DNA of 64,000 nucleotides from Lachnospiraceae bacterium (GTDB taxonomy: Bacteria; Bacillota; Clostridia; Lachnospirales; Lachnospiraceae): positions 47,844-111,843 of the forward strand of contig JAILLN010000059.1 in assembly GCA_024693135.1 (NCBI GenBank). The letters are read 5' to 3'. The position numbers and the translations under genes are program-made. The notes under the pieces are model-generated. The model was not told the DNA's origin, did no database searches, and saw only the letters and a list, made by a program, of their open reading frames with translations. Of this stretch, positions 1 through 9,362 are shown one piece after another; position 1 is the first letter of the stretch; each line of letters begins with the position of its first letter.

Positions 1-816
1 CGCCCCGATATGAAGGTTCGTTGTATAGTATTCTGTAGCGATCCCCCTCTTCTTCCAGCGCTTCGCATCAAAATCATCGATGGGATGGTATTTCTTGCTG
101 GCAAAGCCAAACATCCAATAGCCCGAAGGACAGGTGGGGATATGCGCCTGGTATACCCGGCTGATGGGGAAGCTGCGGAAAACCTTCCGGTGCATGGAAC
201 GGAAAGCGCTTTCGTCCTCATCAAAGAAAGGACTGCCATGCTGATAGATCATGATGCCGTCCTTCTTCAATGCCCGGTAGCAGCTTCCGTAAAATTCCTT
301 GGTAAAAAGCCCCTCCGTGTGGCCGAAGGGATCGGTGGAGTCATTAATGATGATATCAAATTCATCCTCCCTTCCCCTGAGGAAACGGAGCCCGTCCTGA
401 TAAATGACCTGTACCCTTTTCTCATCCAGGCCCTTGGCTGCATCCGGAAAGAATTTCCGGCACACATCCACCAGCTGCTCATCCGGTTCCACTACACAGA
501 TTTCCTTGATCTCCGGATAGAGGGCAAACTCCCTTGCCACCCCTCCGTCCCCGCCGCCGATGATCAGAACCTTCTCCACATGGGGATGTACCGCCATGGG
601 CACATGGGTCACCATTTCATTATAGATGAATTCATCCTCCTTGGAAAAGATGATATCTCCGTCCAAGGCCAGAAATCTGCCAAAATCCTTGGATTCGAAG
701 ACATCGATCCTCTGGAATTCACTCTGTATGCTGTAAATCTGTCTTTCCACCTGGATGTCCATACGGACATGATCCGTATAAACCTCCGAAAATGTGATAT
801 GGATCCCGTCTGCCAT
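1..816 (-). CDS. speE: Spermidine synthase (polyamine aminopropyltransferase), 3' end cut by window edge
   Basis: Own reverse-strand translation from ATG at 816: MADGIHITFSEVYTDHVRMDIQVERQIYSIQSEFQRIDVFESKDFGRFLALDGDIIFSKEDEFIYNEMVTHVPM...VLIIGGGDGGVAREF...; GGGDGG motif and no stop before base 1. Not in the ORF track because it is open at the edge. Confidence 0.95.
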   Translation of the reverse strand, partial: MADGIHITFSEVYTDHVRMDIQVERQIYSIQSEFQRIDVFESKDFGRFLALDGDIIFSKEDEFIYNEMVTHVPMAVHPHVEKVLIIGGGDGGVAREFALYPEIKEICVVEPDEQLVDVCRKFFPDAAKGLDEKRVQVIYQDGLRFLRGREDEFDIIINDSTDPFGHTEGLFTKEFYGSCYRALKKDGIMIYQHGSPFFDEDESAFRSMHRKVFRSFPISRVYQAHIPTCPSGYWMFGFASKKYHPIDDFDAKRWKKRGIATEYYTTNLHIGA

Positions 817-834
817 TTTTTACTCCCGGTCTCA

Positions 835-866
835 TAAAAAAGAGCCGGCCTTATACGACCGGCTCC
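835..866 (-). terminator. Intrinsic terminator downstream of the 883..1257 gene
   Basis: Minus strand GAGCCGGTC-GTATAA-GGCCGGCTC followed by TTTTTT. Confidence 0.75.
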
Positions 867-882
867 CATGAATCATTGCCTC

Positions 883-1257
883 TTACTGGGGCCCGATATA
901 CTGTGAATCCCCAAATCCCAATATCAACATGAAGATATTCGGGAGAAGGATCAATCCGACCCCAAAGCCCGTACTCTTTCCAAAGGCCTTGGCCAGCTTG
1001 AGGGACACCATGATATCAACCACAATGTCTACACAGGGGATCAGCATCAAAAGACCGATCCATCCGTTTCCCCATGCGATCTTGAACAGAATGTAAAGAT
1101 TGTAGATCGGAATCAAGCTCTTCCATCCAGCCTCACCGGCCTTCGTGAAAACCTTCCACCAGGCAACGATCAAAAGCACATATACCGCAAATGCTATGAT
1201 ATAGTACGCCGTCATTGCCCCAGCTGCTACCGCTTCCGACATATCATATGTATCCAT
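883..1257 (-). CDS. Small multi-TM protein, DUF5684-like
   Basis: ORF with start taken at MDTYDMSEAV (RBS-like aggggga upstream); WWKVFTKAGEAGWKSLIPIYNLYILFKIAW motif. Confidence 0.75.
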   Translation of the reverse strand: MDTYDMSEAVAAGAMTAYYIIAFAVYVLLIVAWWKVFTKAGEAGWKSLIPIYNLYILFKIAWGNGWIGLLMLIPCVDIVVDIMVSLKLAKAFGKSTGFGVGLILLPNIFMLILGFGDSQYIGPQ

Positions 1258-1338
1258 ACGATTCTCCCCCTTTATTTTCAAAATGCACAACAGATACTGC
1301 CTTAATTATATCTATGTTGACATAATTTTGCAACCGTT

Positions 1339-2589
1339 TTATTTCTCGTATTCGATCACTTCTTTGCAGAGGATATGCCTGGGCAGGCCGTTCACATATA
1401 CCGGCACAAGCTCACCCATGATCAGCGGTCTCGCATATTTCACATAGCCCTCCGTGATGGAGCAGCCATCCGATCCGATCCACTCATCCGGCACATGACG
1501 CTCCACATTGGCGATAGCATGAATGTCATAGGCAGATGTTCCGCACTCGTAGGGCTCATCATTATCCCTCTTCAGGATGATCATCTCGCCGGTCTTGCCC
1601 TGGTCTGCGGCTACGACGGCATCATATCCTACCTGATATGCCTCGTTGATATCGGTCAGGGATGCGATATGCGTCCCGGCCCTCTGCAGGGTGGAAAGCT
1701 CCACGGCACGGGTCTTTAAGCCAAATTTCCCGGCAACCATCTGCGCCAGAGTCGCTGCAGCACCGGAAAGCTGCTTATGTCCAAAGGCATCCACCGGGGC
1801 ATTTTCATTATTGATCTCGCAGACAAACCTTCCGTCTGCCATGGCGATCCCCTCCGATACCGCGATCACCACAGAGGATCTGGTTTCCGAAAGCACCTTT
1901 ACCTTCTCCATAAAGGCATCTACATCAAAGGTCCTCTCCGGAAGATAGATCGCATCTACTCCTTCGCAGTCCGGTCCCTTGGCTAAGGCGGCCGCTGCCG
2001 TAAGCCAGCCGGCATGCCTTCCCATGATCTCCACGATGCAGATCGTAGGCTTTTCGGCACCGAAGGATGCATTGTCACGAATGATCTCCTTCAGGGACGT
2101 GGCGATATATTTTGCAGAGGATCCATAGCCGGGGCAGTGATCCGTGATGGGCAGGTCATTGTCGATGGTCTTGGGCACGCCCATGAATTTCTGGCTCTTT
2201 CCATGCTCTGCCGCATAATCGGAAAGCATCTTCACCGTATCCATGGAATCATTGCCGCCTGCATAGAAAAGATACTGGATATCATGCTTCTCCATGACCT
2301 CAAATACTTTCTCATATACATCCTCATGACCCTCGATCTTCGGCATCTTAAACCGGCAGGAGCCAAGGAAGGCTGACGGGGTCCTCTTTAAGAGCTCGAT
2401 CCCGATGTCATCCTGAAGATAATCATCCAGATCGGTAAGCTTATCCTTCAGGAACCCTTCAATGCCGTGAACCATGCCGTAAACCTTGTTTACGCCCAGC
2501 TTCTTTGCGGCCGCATACACGCCTGCCACCGATGAATTAATGACTGCGGTGGGACCGCCGGACTGTCCTACTACGATGTTTCCTTTCAT
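1339..2589 (-). CDS. 6-phosphofructokinase, pyrophosphate-dependent type
   Basis: MKGNIVVGQSGGPTAVINSS; GGNDSMDT and PKTIDNDLPITDH signatures; start at 2589 with RBS aggaggtt. Confidence 0.9.
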   Translation of the reverse strand: MKGNIVVGQSGGPTAVINSSVAGVYAAAKKLGVNKVYGMVHGIEGFLKDKLTDLDDYLQDDIGIELLKRTPSAFLGSCRFKMPKIEGHEDVYEKVFEVMEKHDIQYLFYAGGNDSMDTVKMLSDYAAEHGKSQKFMGVPKTIDNDLPITDHCPGYGSSAKYIATSLKEIIRDNASFGAEKPTICIVEIMGRHAGWLTAAAALAKGPDCEGVDAIYLPERTFDVDAFMEKVKVLSETRSSVVIAVSEGIAMADGRFVCEINNENAPVDAFGHKQLSGAAATLAQMVAGKFGLKTRAVELSTLQRAGTHIASLTDINEAYQVGYDAVVAADQGKTGEMIILKRDNDEPYECGTSAYDIHAIANVERHVPDEWIGSDGCSITEGYVKYARPLIMGELVPVYVNGLPRHILCKEVIEYEK

Positions 2590-2640
2590 ATTAACCTCCT
2601 CATCTATAAAAGCTTTTTCATGCTTCTTCCCGTTAAGGAA

Positions 2641-2722
2641 TGCGCCGGGCGGGACTTGAACCCGCACACCTTGCGATACAGGAACCTAAATCCTGCTTGT
2701 CTGCCAATTCCAACACCGGCGC
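2641..2722 (-). tRNA. tRNA-Leu (anticodon TAG)
   Basis: Reverse strand GCGCCGG...CAGGA-TTTAGGT-TCCTG...GGTTCAAGTCC..CCGGCGC-A; class II variable arm; no encoded CCA. Confidence 0.95.
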
Positions 2723-2787
2723 CTGACCCGAAGAAAAGCAGCTATCATCTTATCATCGGCTCAAATATGTGTCAACCAATACCGCCC

Positions 2788-5064
2788 TCACAGATCCGTT
2801 TTCTTGATCTTTTTCGCTTCCTGTATGATCCTCCTCAGCCTTTCGTGGTCAAAATCCCCTTCACCGAAGCCGATCACGGTACGCAGGGGGCTGCTGTCCA
2901 GGGAGGATGCATCCATCTCGGCCGATATGGCTTCCGACCTGGTTTCCTTTTTTTCATGGACATGCTTATGGGAATCAAGTACCGGCTCTAAAAGCGCCGT
3001 AAGCTCCGGATCCTTTAAGAACACATCATAAGTCGTATCCTCATCAAACCGGACCGGAAGAGGGACCGTGGATTCTACATTGATCTTCTTGGAGAGCAGG
3101 ATATTCCTGGAGGAGCTTCCGATCTCAATATTATAATCCCCGCTTTCCACATGCCAGTCAGAAATCTCTACGTTATAATAGGCAAAGGCCCTCTTTTCCA
3201 GAGAAAACGAAACCGTTTTGGTCTCCCCCGCCTTCAGGGCTACCTTTTCAAAGGCCTTAAGCTCCCTTAAAGGCCGCTGGATCCCGTTCGTTAACGGTGC
3301 CACATACAGCTGGACCGTCTCCTTTCCCGACATCCGCCCGATATTGGTCACATCCACGGAAACCTCCAGGGTATCGGTATCCTTGATCTTTCTCTTTGAA
3401 ACCTTCAGGTTTGCGTATTTATACGTCGTATAGCTTAAGCCGTGGCCAAAGGGAAACCGGACATCCATTTTCTTATAATCATAATAGCGGTATCCCACAA
3501 ATACTCCTTCGGCATAGTTGACCTGATCACGGTATCCCGGGAAATTCAGGTAGGAGGGATTATCCTCCAGCTTCAGCGGGAAGGTTTCCGGAAGCCTTCC
3601 GGAGGGATTTGCCTTGCCGAAAAGAAGGCTGTATTCCGCACTGCCCACATTCTGCCCGCCAAGATACATCTCGAGGATCCCCTTCACGTCATCTGCCCAG
3701 GGCATTTCCACAGGAGAGCCGTTATGAAGCACCACCACTACATTCGGCTGTACCTTCAGCACCTCTCCGATCAAAATGTCCTGGCATTCCGGCAGCCGCA
3801 TATGCTTCCTGTCATAGCACTCGCTTTCATAAACATCCGGAAGCCCGGCAAATATCACCGCCACATCGCTTTTCTTCGCGGCATTCACCGCCTTCGTGAT
3901 CAATGTGTGGTCGATCTCATCCGGTTTATCGCTGTATCCGTCTGCATAAACGATATCATGTCCCTTCCCCTTTGCCGCATCCATGACGGAAGTGACCCGG
4001 AAGGCATTGATATGGGAGCTGCCCCCTCCCTGGAACCTGGGCGCTTTTGCAAATCTTCCGATGAATGCAATGGTATCGTTCTTATCCAGCGGAAGCACAC
4101 CTCCCTCGTTCTTGAGCAATACGGCGCATTCCTCCTCGATCCTGCCTGCAAGCTCATGATCTGCTTCCTTATCCCAGGACGGAGATTTCGGCTTATGCGA
4201 GCCGCATTGCTCGACCCAGTTCAAGATCCTCTCCACTGCCCGGTCAAGGACAGCTTCCGAAAGCCTCCCGCTTTGGACTGCCTCCACGATCTCCCTGTCA
4301 TTGATCCCATAGGAACCAGGCATCTCCAGATCCATGCCGGCATCCAGTCCCTTCACCCTGTCCTTCACGGCTCCCCAGTCGCTCATTACGACGCCCTCAT
4401 AGCCCCATTCATTCCTCAGGATGCCGGTGAGGTATTTTTTATTCTCCGACATATGCGTCCCGTTGACCTTATTATAGGAACACATGATCGTCCAGGGCTT
4501 TGCTTCCTTCACCGCTCCCTCAAAGGCCGCAAGGTAGATCTCCCGCATTGTCCTCTCATCTATGTTGGCGCTGGCCGTCAGCCGTCTGTATTCCTGGTTA
4601 TTCGCGGCAAAATGCTTGATGCTGGTTCCCACATTCCTGCTCTGCACTCCACGGATCATGGCTCCGGCAAGCTGGGCTGCCAGATAGGGATCCTCCGAAA
4701 AATATTCAAAATTCCGTCCGCACAGCGGAGACCTTTTAATATTGACGGCAGGCCCCAGGATCGTATTGACGCCTTCTGCCTGGCATTCATTGCCGATGGC
4801 CTTTCCCATTTTCTGGACCAGTGCACGGTCAAAAGACGCCGCCGTGGCACAGGCCGTGGGAAAGCAGACTGCCTTGATGCTTTCCGAATTTCCCACATGA
4901 TCATCCTTCAATGTCTGCCGCCTTAAGCCATGAGGGCCGTCACTCACCTCCAGTTCCGGGATATTTTGGCTTTTTACCGCCTTCGTATGCCAGAAATCCC
5001 TCCCGGAGCATAGTGATGCTTTTTCCTCCAGCGTCATGTTTTTGATTATTTTCTTGATATCCAT
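2788..5064 (-). CDS. Glycoside hydrolase family 3 beta-glucosidase
   Basis: MDIKKIIKNMTLEEKASLCSG; VVMSDWGAVKDR; fibronectin-III-like C-terminal domain (RPLRELKAFEKVALKAGETKTVSF). Confidence 0.92.
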   Translation of the reverse strand: MDIKKIIKNMTLEEKASLCSGRDFWHTKAVKSQNIPELEVSDGPHGLRRQTLKDDHVGNSESIKAVCFPTACATAASFDRALVQKMGKAIGNECQAEGVNTILGPAVNIKRSPLCGRNFEYFSEDPYLAAQLAGAMIRGVQSRNVGTSIKHFAANNQEYRRLTASANIDERTMREIYLAAFEGAVKEAKPWTIMCSYNKVNGTHMSENKKYLTGILRNEWGYEGVVMSDWGAVKDRVKGLDAGMDLEMPGSYGINDREIVEAVQSGRLSEAVLDRAVERILNWVEQCGSHKPKSPSWDKEADHELAGRIEEECAVLLKNEGGVLPLDKNDTIAFIGRFAKAPRFQGGGSSHINAFRVTSVMDAAKGKGHDIVYADGYSDKPDEIDHTLITKAVNAAKKSDVAVIFAGLPDVYESECYDRKHMRLPECQDILIGEVLKVQPNVVVVLHNGSPVEMPWADDVKGILEMYLGGQNVGSAEYSLLFGKANPSGRLPETFPLKLEDNPSYLNFPGYRDQVNYAEGVFVGYRYYDYKKMDVRFPFGHGLSYTTYKYANLKVSKRKIKDTDTLEVSVDVTNIGRMSGKETVQLYVAPLTNGIQRPLRELKAFEKVALKAGETKTVSFSLEKRAFAYYNVEISDWHVESGDYNIEIGSSSRNILLSKKINVESTVPLPVRFDEDTTYDVFLKDPELTALLEPVLDSHKHVHEKKETRSEAISAEMDASSLDSSPLRTVIGFGEGDFDHERLRRIIQEAKKIKKTDL

Positions 5065-5370
5065 GCCGATCTTCCTTTCCTTCCCCAAAGTACCAGAAAG
5101 TCCGCCTAAAACCCTTGCAAAGCCTGTCATTCCCAAGGCGGCTCATGCAGTTATCTGACAATTCAGCCTCCAAAGCCGGAATATATGCACACAATCCTAT
5201 TTTAACATAATTTTTCCGAATTGAAACAGACTATTTCGCAAAAAGAAAAGCATTTCCCTCCTTTCCCCGGCCCGGTACGGAAGTTGACATTGCGGCCTTC
5301 GGAAACATAAAATCAATATGCGGCCGGGATGAAAATCTTTGACCCAAAATAGCCAAAAAGGAATAAAGGG

Positions 5371-5943
5371 ATGAAATTAAAGAGCATACAGAAGATCCAT
5401 GCGGGCCGCTTCGTTCACCGGTACGACCTCGTCTATGAGACAAAGAACGGCGGAGAAAAAACCTATGAGATGATAAGCCGCGATCCCAGTCTCCAGACCA
5501 TCGAGGACCTGCATAATCCAAAGGCGGATGCCGTAGCCATGATCCTCTTCGATGAAAGCCGAAGGAGGCTTCTTCTCAACCGGGAATACCGGATGGCCGT
5601 AGGGGACTGGGTCTTTAATTTCCCCGCCGGACTCATCGAACCCGGGGAATCCATGGAGGAAGCGGCAAGGAGGGAGCTTTGGGAGGAAACCGGGCTCTCC
5701 CTCATAAGCATCGATGATATGATGGGCAGATGCTACTCTGCCATCGGATTTTCCAATGAGACCAATCTCTGCTTCATCGGCAGGGCAGGGGGCGCTTTTC
5801 ACCCCAGCAGCTCAGAATATGAGGAGATCCAGGCCGGCTGGTATGAAAAAGAGGAAGTAAGAAAGCTGCTGGAAACAGAGCCCTTTGGGATCCGGGCCCA
5901 GGTCTTCTGCCATCTCTGGAGCCATTACAACATGCCGTTTTAG
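5371..5943 (+). CDS. NUDIX hydrolase (ADP-ribose pyrophosphatase-like)
   Basis: Nudix box GLIEPGESMEEAARRELWEETGLS. Confidence 0.9.
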   Translation: MKLKSIQKIHAGRFVHRYDLVYETKNGGEKTYEMISRDPSLQTIEDLHNPKADAVAMILFDESRRRLLLNREYRMAVGDWVFNFPAGLIEPGESMEEAARRELWEETGLSLISIDDMMGRCYSAIGFSNETNLCFIGRAGGAFHPSSSEYEEIQAGWYEKEEVRKLLETEPFGIRAQVFCHLWSHYNMPF

Positions 5944-5974
5944 GGCTTCTGCATTAACCTTAAGGAGGGATCAT

Positions 5975-6715
5975 ATGAAACGAAATGTAAGGATGGTGCT
6001 CCGCTATGACGGCACCCGGTATCTGGGATGGGCCAGACAGCCCGGAAAGGACATGACCATCCAGGGAAAGATCGAAGCTGTCCTGGAAAAAATGACGGGA
6101 TCGCCCGTCCAGCTCATCGGTGCCGGGAGGACGGATGCCGGGGTCCATGCCAGAGCCCAGGTCTGTAACGCCATCTTCGATACGGAGCTTTCTGAGGAAG
6201 AGATCCTCTCCCATATGAACCGCTATCTTCCGGAGGACATTGGCGTCGTCAGTGTGAAATTTGTTTCAGACCGTTTTCACAGCCGTTACAATGCCTCAGG
6301 AAAAACCTACCGCTACACCTTCTGGATCGACACGGCAAAGCCCGTATTTGAAAGAAAATACGTGACCATCCTGGAAAAAAAGCCGGATACGGAAGCCATT
6401 AGGCGGGCATCGCAATTTCTGCTTGGAGAGCATGATTTTAAGAGCTTCTGCACCAACAGCCACATGAAAAAATCCACCGTCCGTACCGTAGACAGCATCC
6501 GGATTGAGGAAAAGGGCTCTGCCATAAGGATGTATTTCCACGGAAACGGATTCCTGCAGAACATGGTAAGGGTCATGGCCGGTACATTGCTTGAGGCAGG
6601 ATATGGAAGGATCAGGCCGGAGGATATCCCCCTCATCCTGGAAGCCAGAGACCGGAGCAAGGCCGGGCCCACCGCTCCGCCCCAGGGGCTGATGCTGATG
6701 AAGGTAGACTACTGA
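5975..6715 (+). CDS. truA: tRNA pseudouridine(38-40) synthase
   Basis: MKRNVRMVLRYDGTRYLGWARQPG...GAGRTDAGVHARAQV; start at 5975 with RBS aaggaggg. Confidence 0.95.
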   Translation: MKRNVRMVLRYDGTRYLGWARQPGKDMTIQGKIEAVLEKMTGSPVQLIGAGRTDAGVHARAQVCNAIFDTELSEEEILSHMNRYLPEDIGVVSVKFVSDRFHSRYNASGKTYRYTFWIDTAKPVFERKYVTILEKKPDTEAIRRASQFLLGEHDFKSFCTNSHMKKSTVRTVDSIRIEEKGSAIRMYFHGNGFLQNMVRVMAGTLLEAGYGRIRPEDIPLILEARDRSKAGPTAPPQGLMLMKVDY

Positions 6716-7137
6716 CCTTTTTCCGGCTCTATGCGGTAATTTCCTACATTCTGGCCCAGGGAATCCACCGTGGTACGAAGGACATCATATACCACATTCA
6801 GCTCCCCCACAGAGGCTTCCCCGATCATCCTCTGTATGCTTTCCCGGACTGCACCTCCCTCCAAGGGGGCCTCATAGAGCAGAAGATCGGCAGGAACCTT
6901 CAGAACCTTTGCGATCCGCACAAATACCGGAAGGCTCAGCTTCGTGCAGCCCGTCTCTATATGGCTTAAGTGAGTGGGCGTGATCCCGGCCATACGGGCA
7001 AGGCATGCCTGGGTCAGGTTCCTTTCCTTTCTGCATTCCCGGATTCTATCCCCGATAAAAATATAATTCAAATCCTCCACCGATTGGCTCCCTGCCTTTC
7101 CACGATTTTTCTGGTTGTCTGTTTTCCATGCTCCCAT
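6709..7137 (-). CDS. XRE-family helix-turn-helix regulator
   Basis: IRECRKERNLTQACLARMAGITPTHLSHIETGCTKLSLPVFVRIAKVL; 3' end overlaps truA. Confidence 0.88.
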   Translation of the reverse strand: MGAWKTDNQKNRGKAGSQSVEDLNYIFIGDRIRECRKERNLTQACLARMAGITPTHLSHIETGCTKLSLPVFVRIAKVLKVPADLLLYEAPLEGGAVRESIQRMIGEASVGELNVVYDVLRTTVDSLGQNVGNYRIEPEKGQ

Positions 7138-7284
7138 TCTGCTCCGGATCCGTCCCGTTGTATATGTTAAAAACTATGTTCAGGTTTACGGTAGAATCTA
7201 GGGGGAAAATATGATAAGCTATCCCTAGGATTTCAGGGAAGGCTCTAAAGGAAGGCAAAAAGCCGTCCAGAAAGTGAGGATTCC

Positions 7285-8091
7285 ATGCCTGCAACTTATG
7301 CCCATTACCGATTTGGGAAAGACGTATACCGCGCTCTTCCAAAGGACATCAAACAAGTGATCCAGGACTACCGGCATGCATTCTGCGTGGGCCTCCACGG
7401 GCCGGATGTGCTCTTTTATTACAAGCCGATGGAGGATAACCGGGTCAGCGAGGCGGGATATGATATGCACAAAAAGACCGCAAAGCCTTTTTTTACGGGA
7501 AGCAGGTATCTGATCCGCAATACCTACCAGAAGGATAAGCTTTATGCAGAAGAGGAATTAAGCTACATTCTCGGCTTTATCTGCCATTATGCCCTGGATC
7601 ACGGATGCCATGGCTATATCCGCTCCTATGAGGAGGCCAATGGAGTCAGCCACTGCGAGATCGAAACAGAATTTGACTGTGCCCTGCTTCGGATCGACGG
7701 CCGGGATCTGTCAAAATACAGCCTTTCCGGACATATTGTCCCCTCTCTTCGCAATGCCCAGATCGTATCTGAGTTTTTCCCGGCGATCAGCGACCGGGAA
7801 GCACTGGATTCGCTCCGCTCCATGAAGCATTGCATCGCCATCCAGCAGGGAAGGCGGCCCCTTCAGCTTTTTGCCATGAAGCTTTATGCAAGAATGACCG
7901 GAAAATACCATACCCTCATCGGCACGGTAATAAAAAAACATCCGGACCGCAGATGCGAGGAAAGCAACCGCCGGCTTCTGGAGCTGTACCAGAAATCCGT
8001 CAGCATTGCCGTGGTGCTGATCAAGGACTATCTGAATACCAATAAAGAGCTGGGAGGAGGCTTTTCTCACAGCTATGAGGGCGACCGGTAG
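7285..8091 (+). CDS. Zinc-dependent phospholipase C family protein
   Basis: MPATYAHYRFGKDV...FCVGLHGPDVLFYY...GFICHYALDHGCHGY...SHCEIETEFD. Confidence 0.8.
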   Translation: MPATYAHYRFGKDVYRALPKDIKQVIQDYRHAFCVGLHGPDVLFYYKPMEDNRVSEAGYDMHKKTAKPFFTGSRYLIRNTYQKDKLYAEEELSYILGFICHYALDHGCHGYIRSYEEANGVSHCEIETEFDCALLRIDGRDLSKYSLSGHIVPSLRNAQIVSEFFPAISDREALDSLRSMKHCIAIQQGRRPLQLFAMKLYARMTGKYHTLIGTVIKKHPDRRCEESNRRLLELYQKSVSIAVVLIKDYLNTNKELGGGFSHSYEGDR

Positions 8092-8118
8092 GACCGCCCT
8101 TCGCTTACGAACATAAAG

Positions 8119-8161
8119 AAAGCCTTGATCCGTCGGCATCCCGATCAGATCAAGGCTTTTC
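8119..8161. terminator. Bidirectional intrinsic terminator between the PLC-like gene and tRNA-Gly
   Basis: Perfect 12-bp inverted repeat AAAGCCTTGATC...GATCAAGGCTTT with T-rich flank. Confidence 0.8.
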
Positions 8162-8165
8162 TTAA

Positions 8166-8238
8166 AGCGATAGACGAGACTCGAACTCGCGGTCTCCACC
8201 TTGGCAAGGTGGCGCTTTACCAACTAAGCTACTATCGC
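8166..8238 (-). tRNA. tRNA-Gly (anticodon GCC)
   Basis: Reverse strand GCGATAG...CCACC-TTGCCAA-GGTGG...GTTCGAGTC..CTATCGC-T. Confidence 0.95.
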
Positions 8239-8312
8239 ATGCTCCCCTTGACGCAATAGCTATTCTACATTAAGTAATTTTGTTTGTCAAGAAAAAGATT
8301 GGACCGTAAATC

Positions 8313-9362
8313 ATGAAAAGGATAAAAGATCTGGGAGAGATCGTTACTCCCCTTCTGGCATGGTATGATGAAAACAAAAGAGCATTACCCTGGCGCATAG
8401 ACCCCACCCCCTATCATGTATGGATTTCGGAGATCATGCTGCAGCAGACCCGTGTCAGCGCAGTCATCGCTTACTATCTGCGCTTCCTTGCACAGCTCCC
8501 GAATGCCTCATCTCTGGCATCCGTCAGCGACGACCGGCTGATGAAGCTCTGGCAGGGCCTGGGATATTACCGCCGCGCAAAAAATCTGAAAAAGGCGGCT
8601 CAGATCATCATGTCTGATCATGACGGGATCTTTCCTGATTCACCCCATGAGATCCGGAAGCTTCCCGGGATCGGCGAATATACCGCAGGAGCCATCGCAT
8701 CCATTGCCTATGGCTTCCCTGTACCCGCCGTAGACGGAAATGTATTGAGGATCGCAAGCCGCCTGCTATGTGAGGAGCGAAGCATCGATGCGGCAAAAAC
8801 CAGGCAGGATATCACGGATCTCCTTCAAGAGGCCATGCCTAAGGACCGGCCCGGAGATTTCAATCAGGCCCTTATGGATCTCGGCGCCACCATCTGCCTC
8901 CCAAAGGGAGCGCCCTTATGCGGCACCTGCCCCATAAGCTCTTTCTGCCTTGCCCACCGGGACGGGAAGGAACCGAATTATCCCATAAAAGCACCGAAAA
9001 AACCACGCCGGATCGAATACCGGAATGTATATCTGATCCTCCATCAAAATAAAATCGCCCTGCACAGAAGGCCGAAAAAAGGCCTTCTGGCAGGACTTTG
9101 GGAACTTCCCAATGAATCAGCGGAAAAAAGCAGCTCCCTGAGAAAATGGGGCTTTACGGGAAATATCCCCGCAAAGGGACCCAGCCATACCCATATCTTT
9201 TCCCATATCGAATGGCGGATGCAGCTCTTTTTTGTCGAAGCAGAAGGAGACTCCCTTCCCGCCAAAAGCACCTGGGTCTGGGCCGGACCGGAGGATCTCC
9301 GCCGCTCCTACGCCCTTCCCAGTGCCTTCCAGTTCTTCATTCAGCCCTTCACAGAATCATAA
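8313..9362 (+). CDS. mutY: A/G-specific adenine glycosylase
   Basis: ALPWRIDPTPYHVWISEIMLQQTRV; HhH LPGIGEYTAGAI; Fe-S cysteines CGTCPISSFC; C-terminal NUDIX-like domain. Confidence 0.93.
   Translation: MKRIKDLGEIVTPLLAWYDENKRALPWRIDPTPYHVWISEIMLQQTRVSAVIAYYLRFLAQLPNASSLASVSDDRLMKLWQGLGYYRRAKNLKKAAQIIMSDHDGIFPDSPHEIRKLPGIGEYTAGAIASIAYGFPVPAVDGNVLRIASRLLCEERSIDAAKTRQDITDLLQEAMPKDRPGDFNQALMDLGATICLPKGAPLCGTCPISSFCLAHRDGKEPNYPIKAPKKPRRIEYRNVYLILHQNKIALHRRPKKGLLAGLWELPNESAEKSSSLRKWGFTGNIPAKGPSHTHIFSHIEWRMQLFFVEAEGDSLPAKSTWVWAGPEDLRRSYALPSAFQFFIQPFTES

Noticed and set aside
10-837. 275-aa plus-strand ORF at the left edge
   Set aside because: It is the antisense shadow of speE, whose reverse-strand translation is clearly spermidine synthase.
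3442-4926. 494-aa plus-strand ORF
   Set aside because: Fully antisense to the GH3 glucosidase; His/Arg/Ile-rich composition without domains, typical of a GC-codon-bias shadow ORF.
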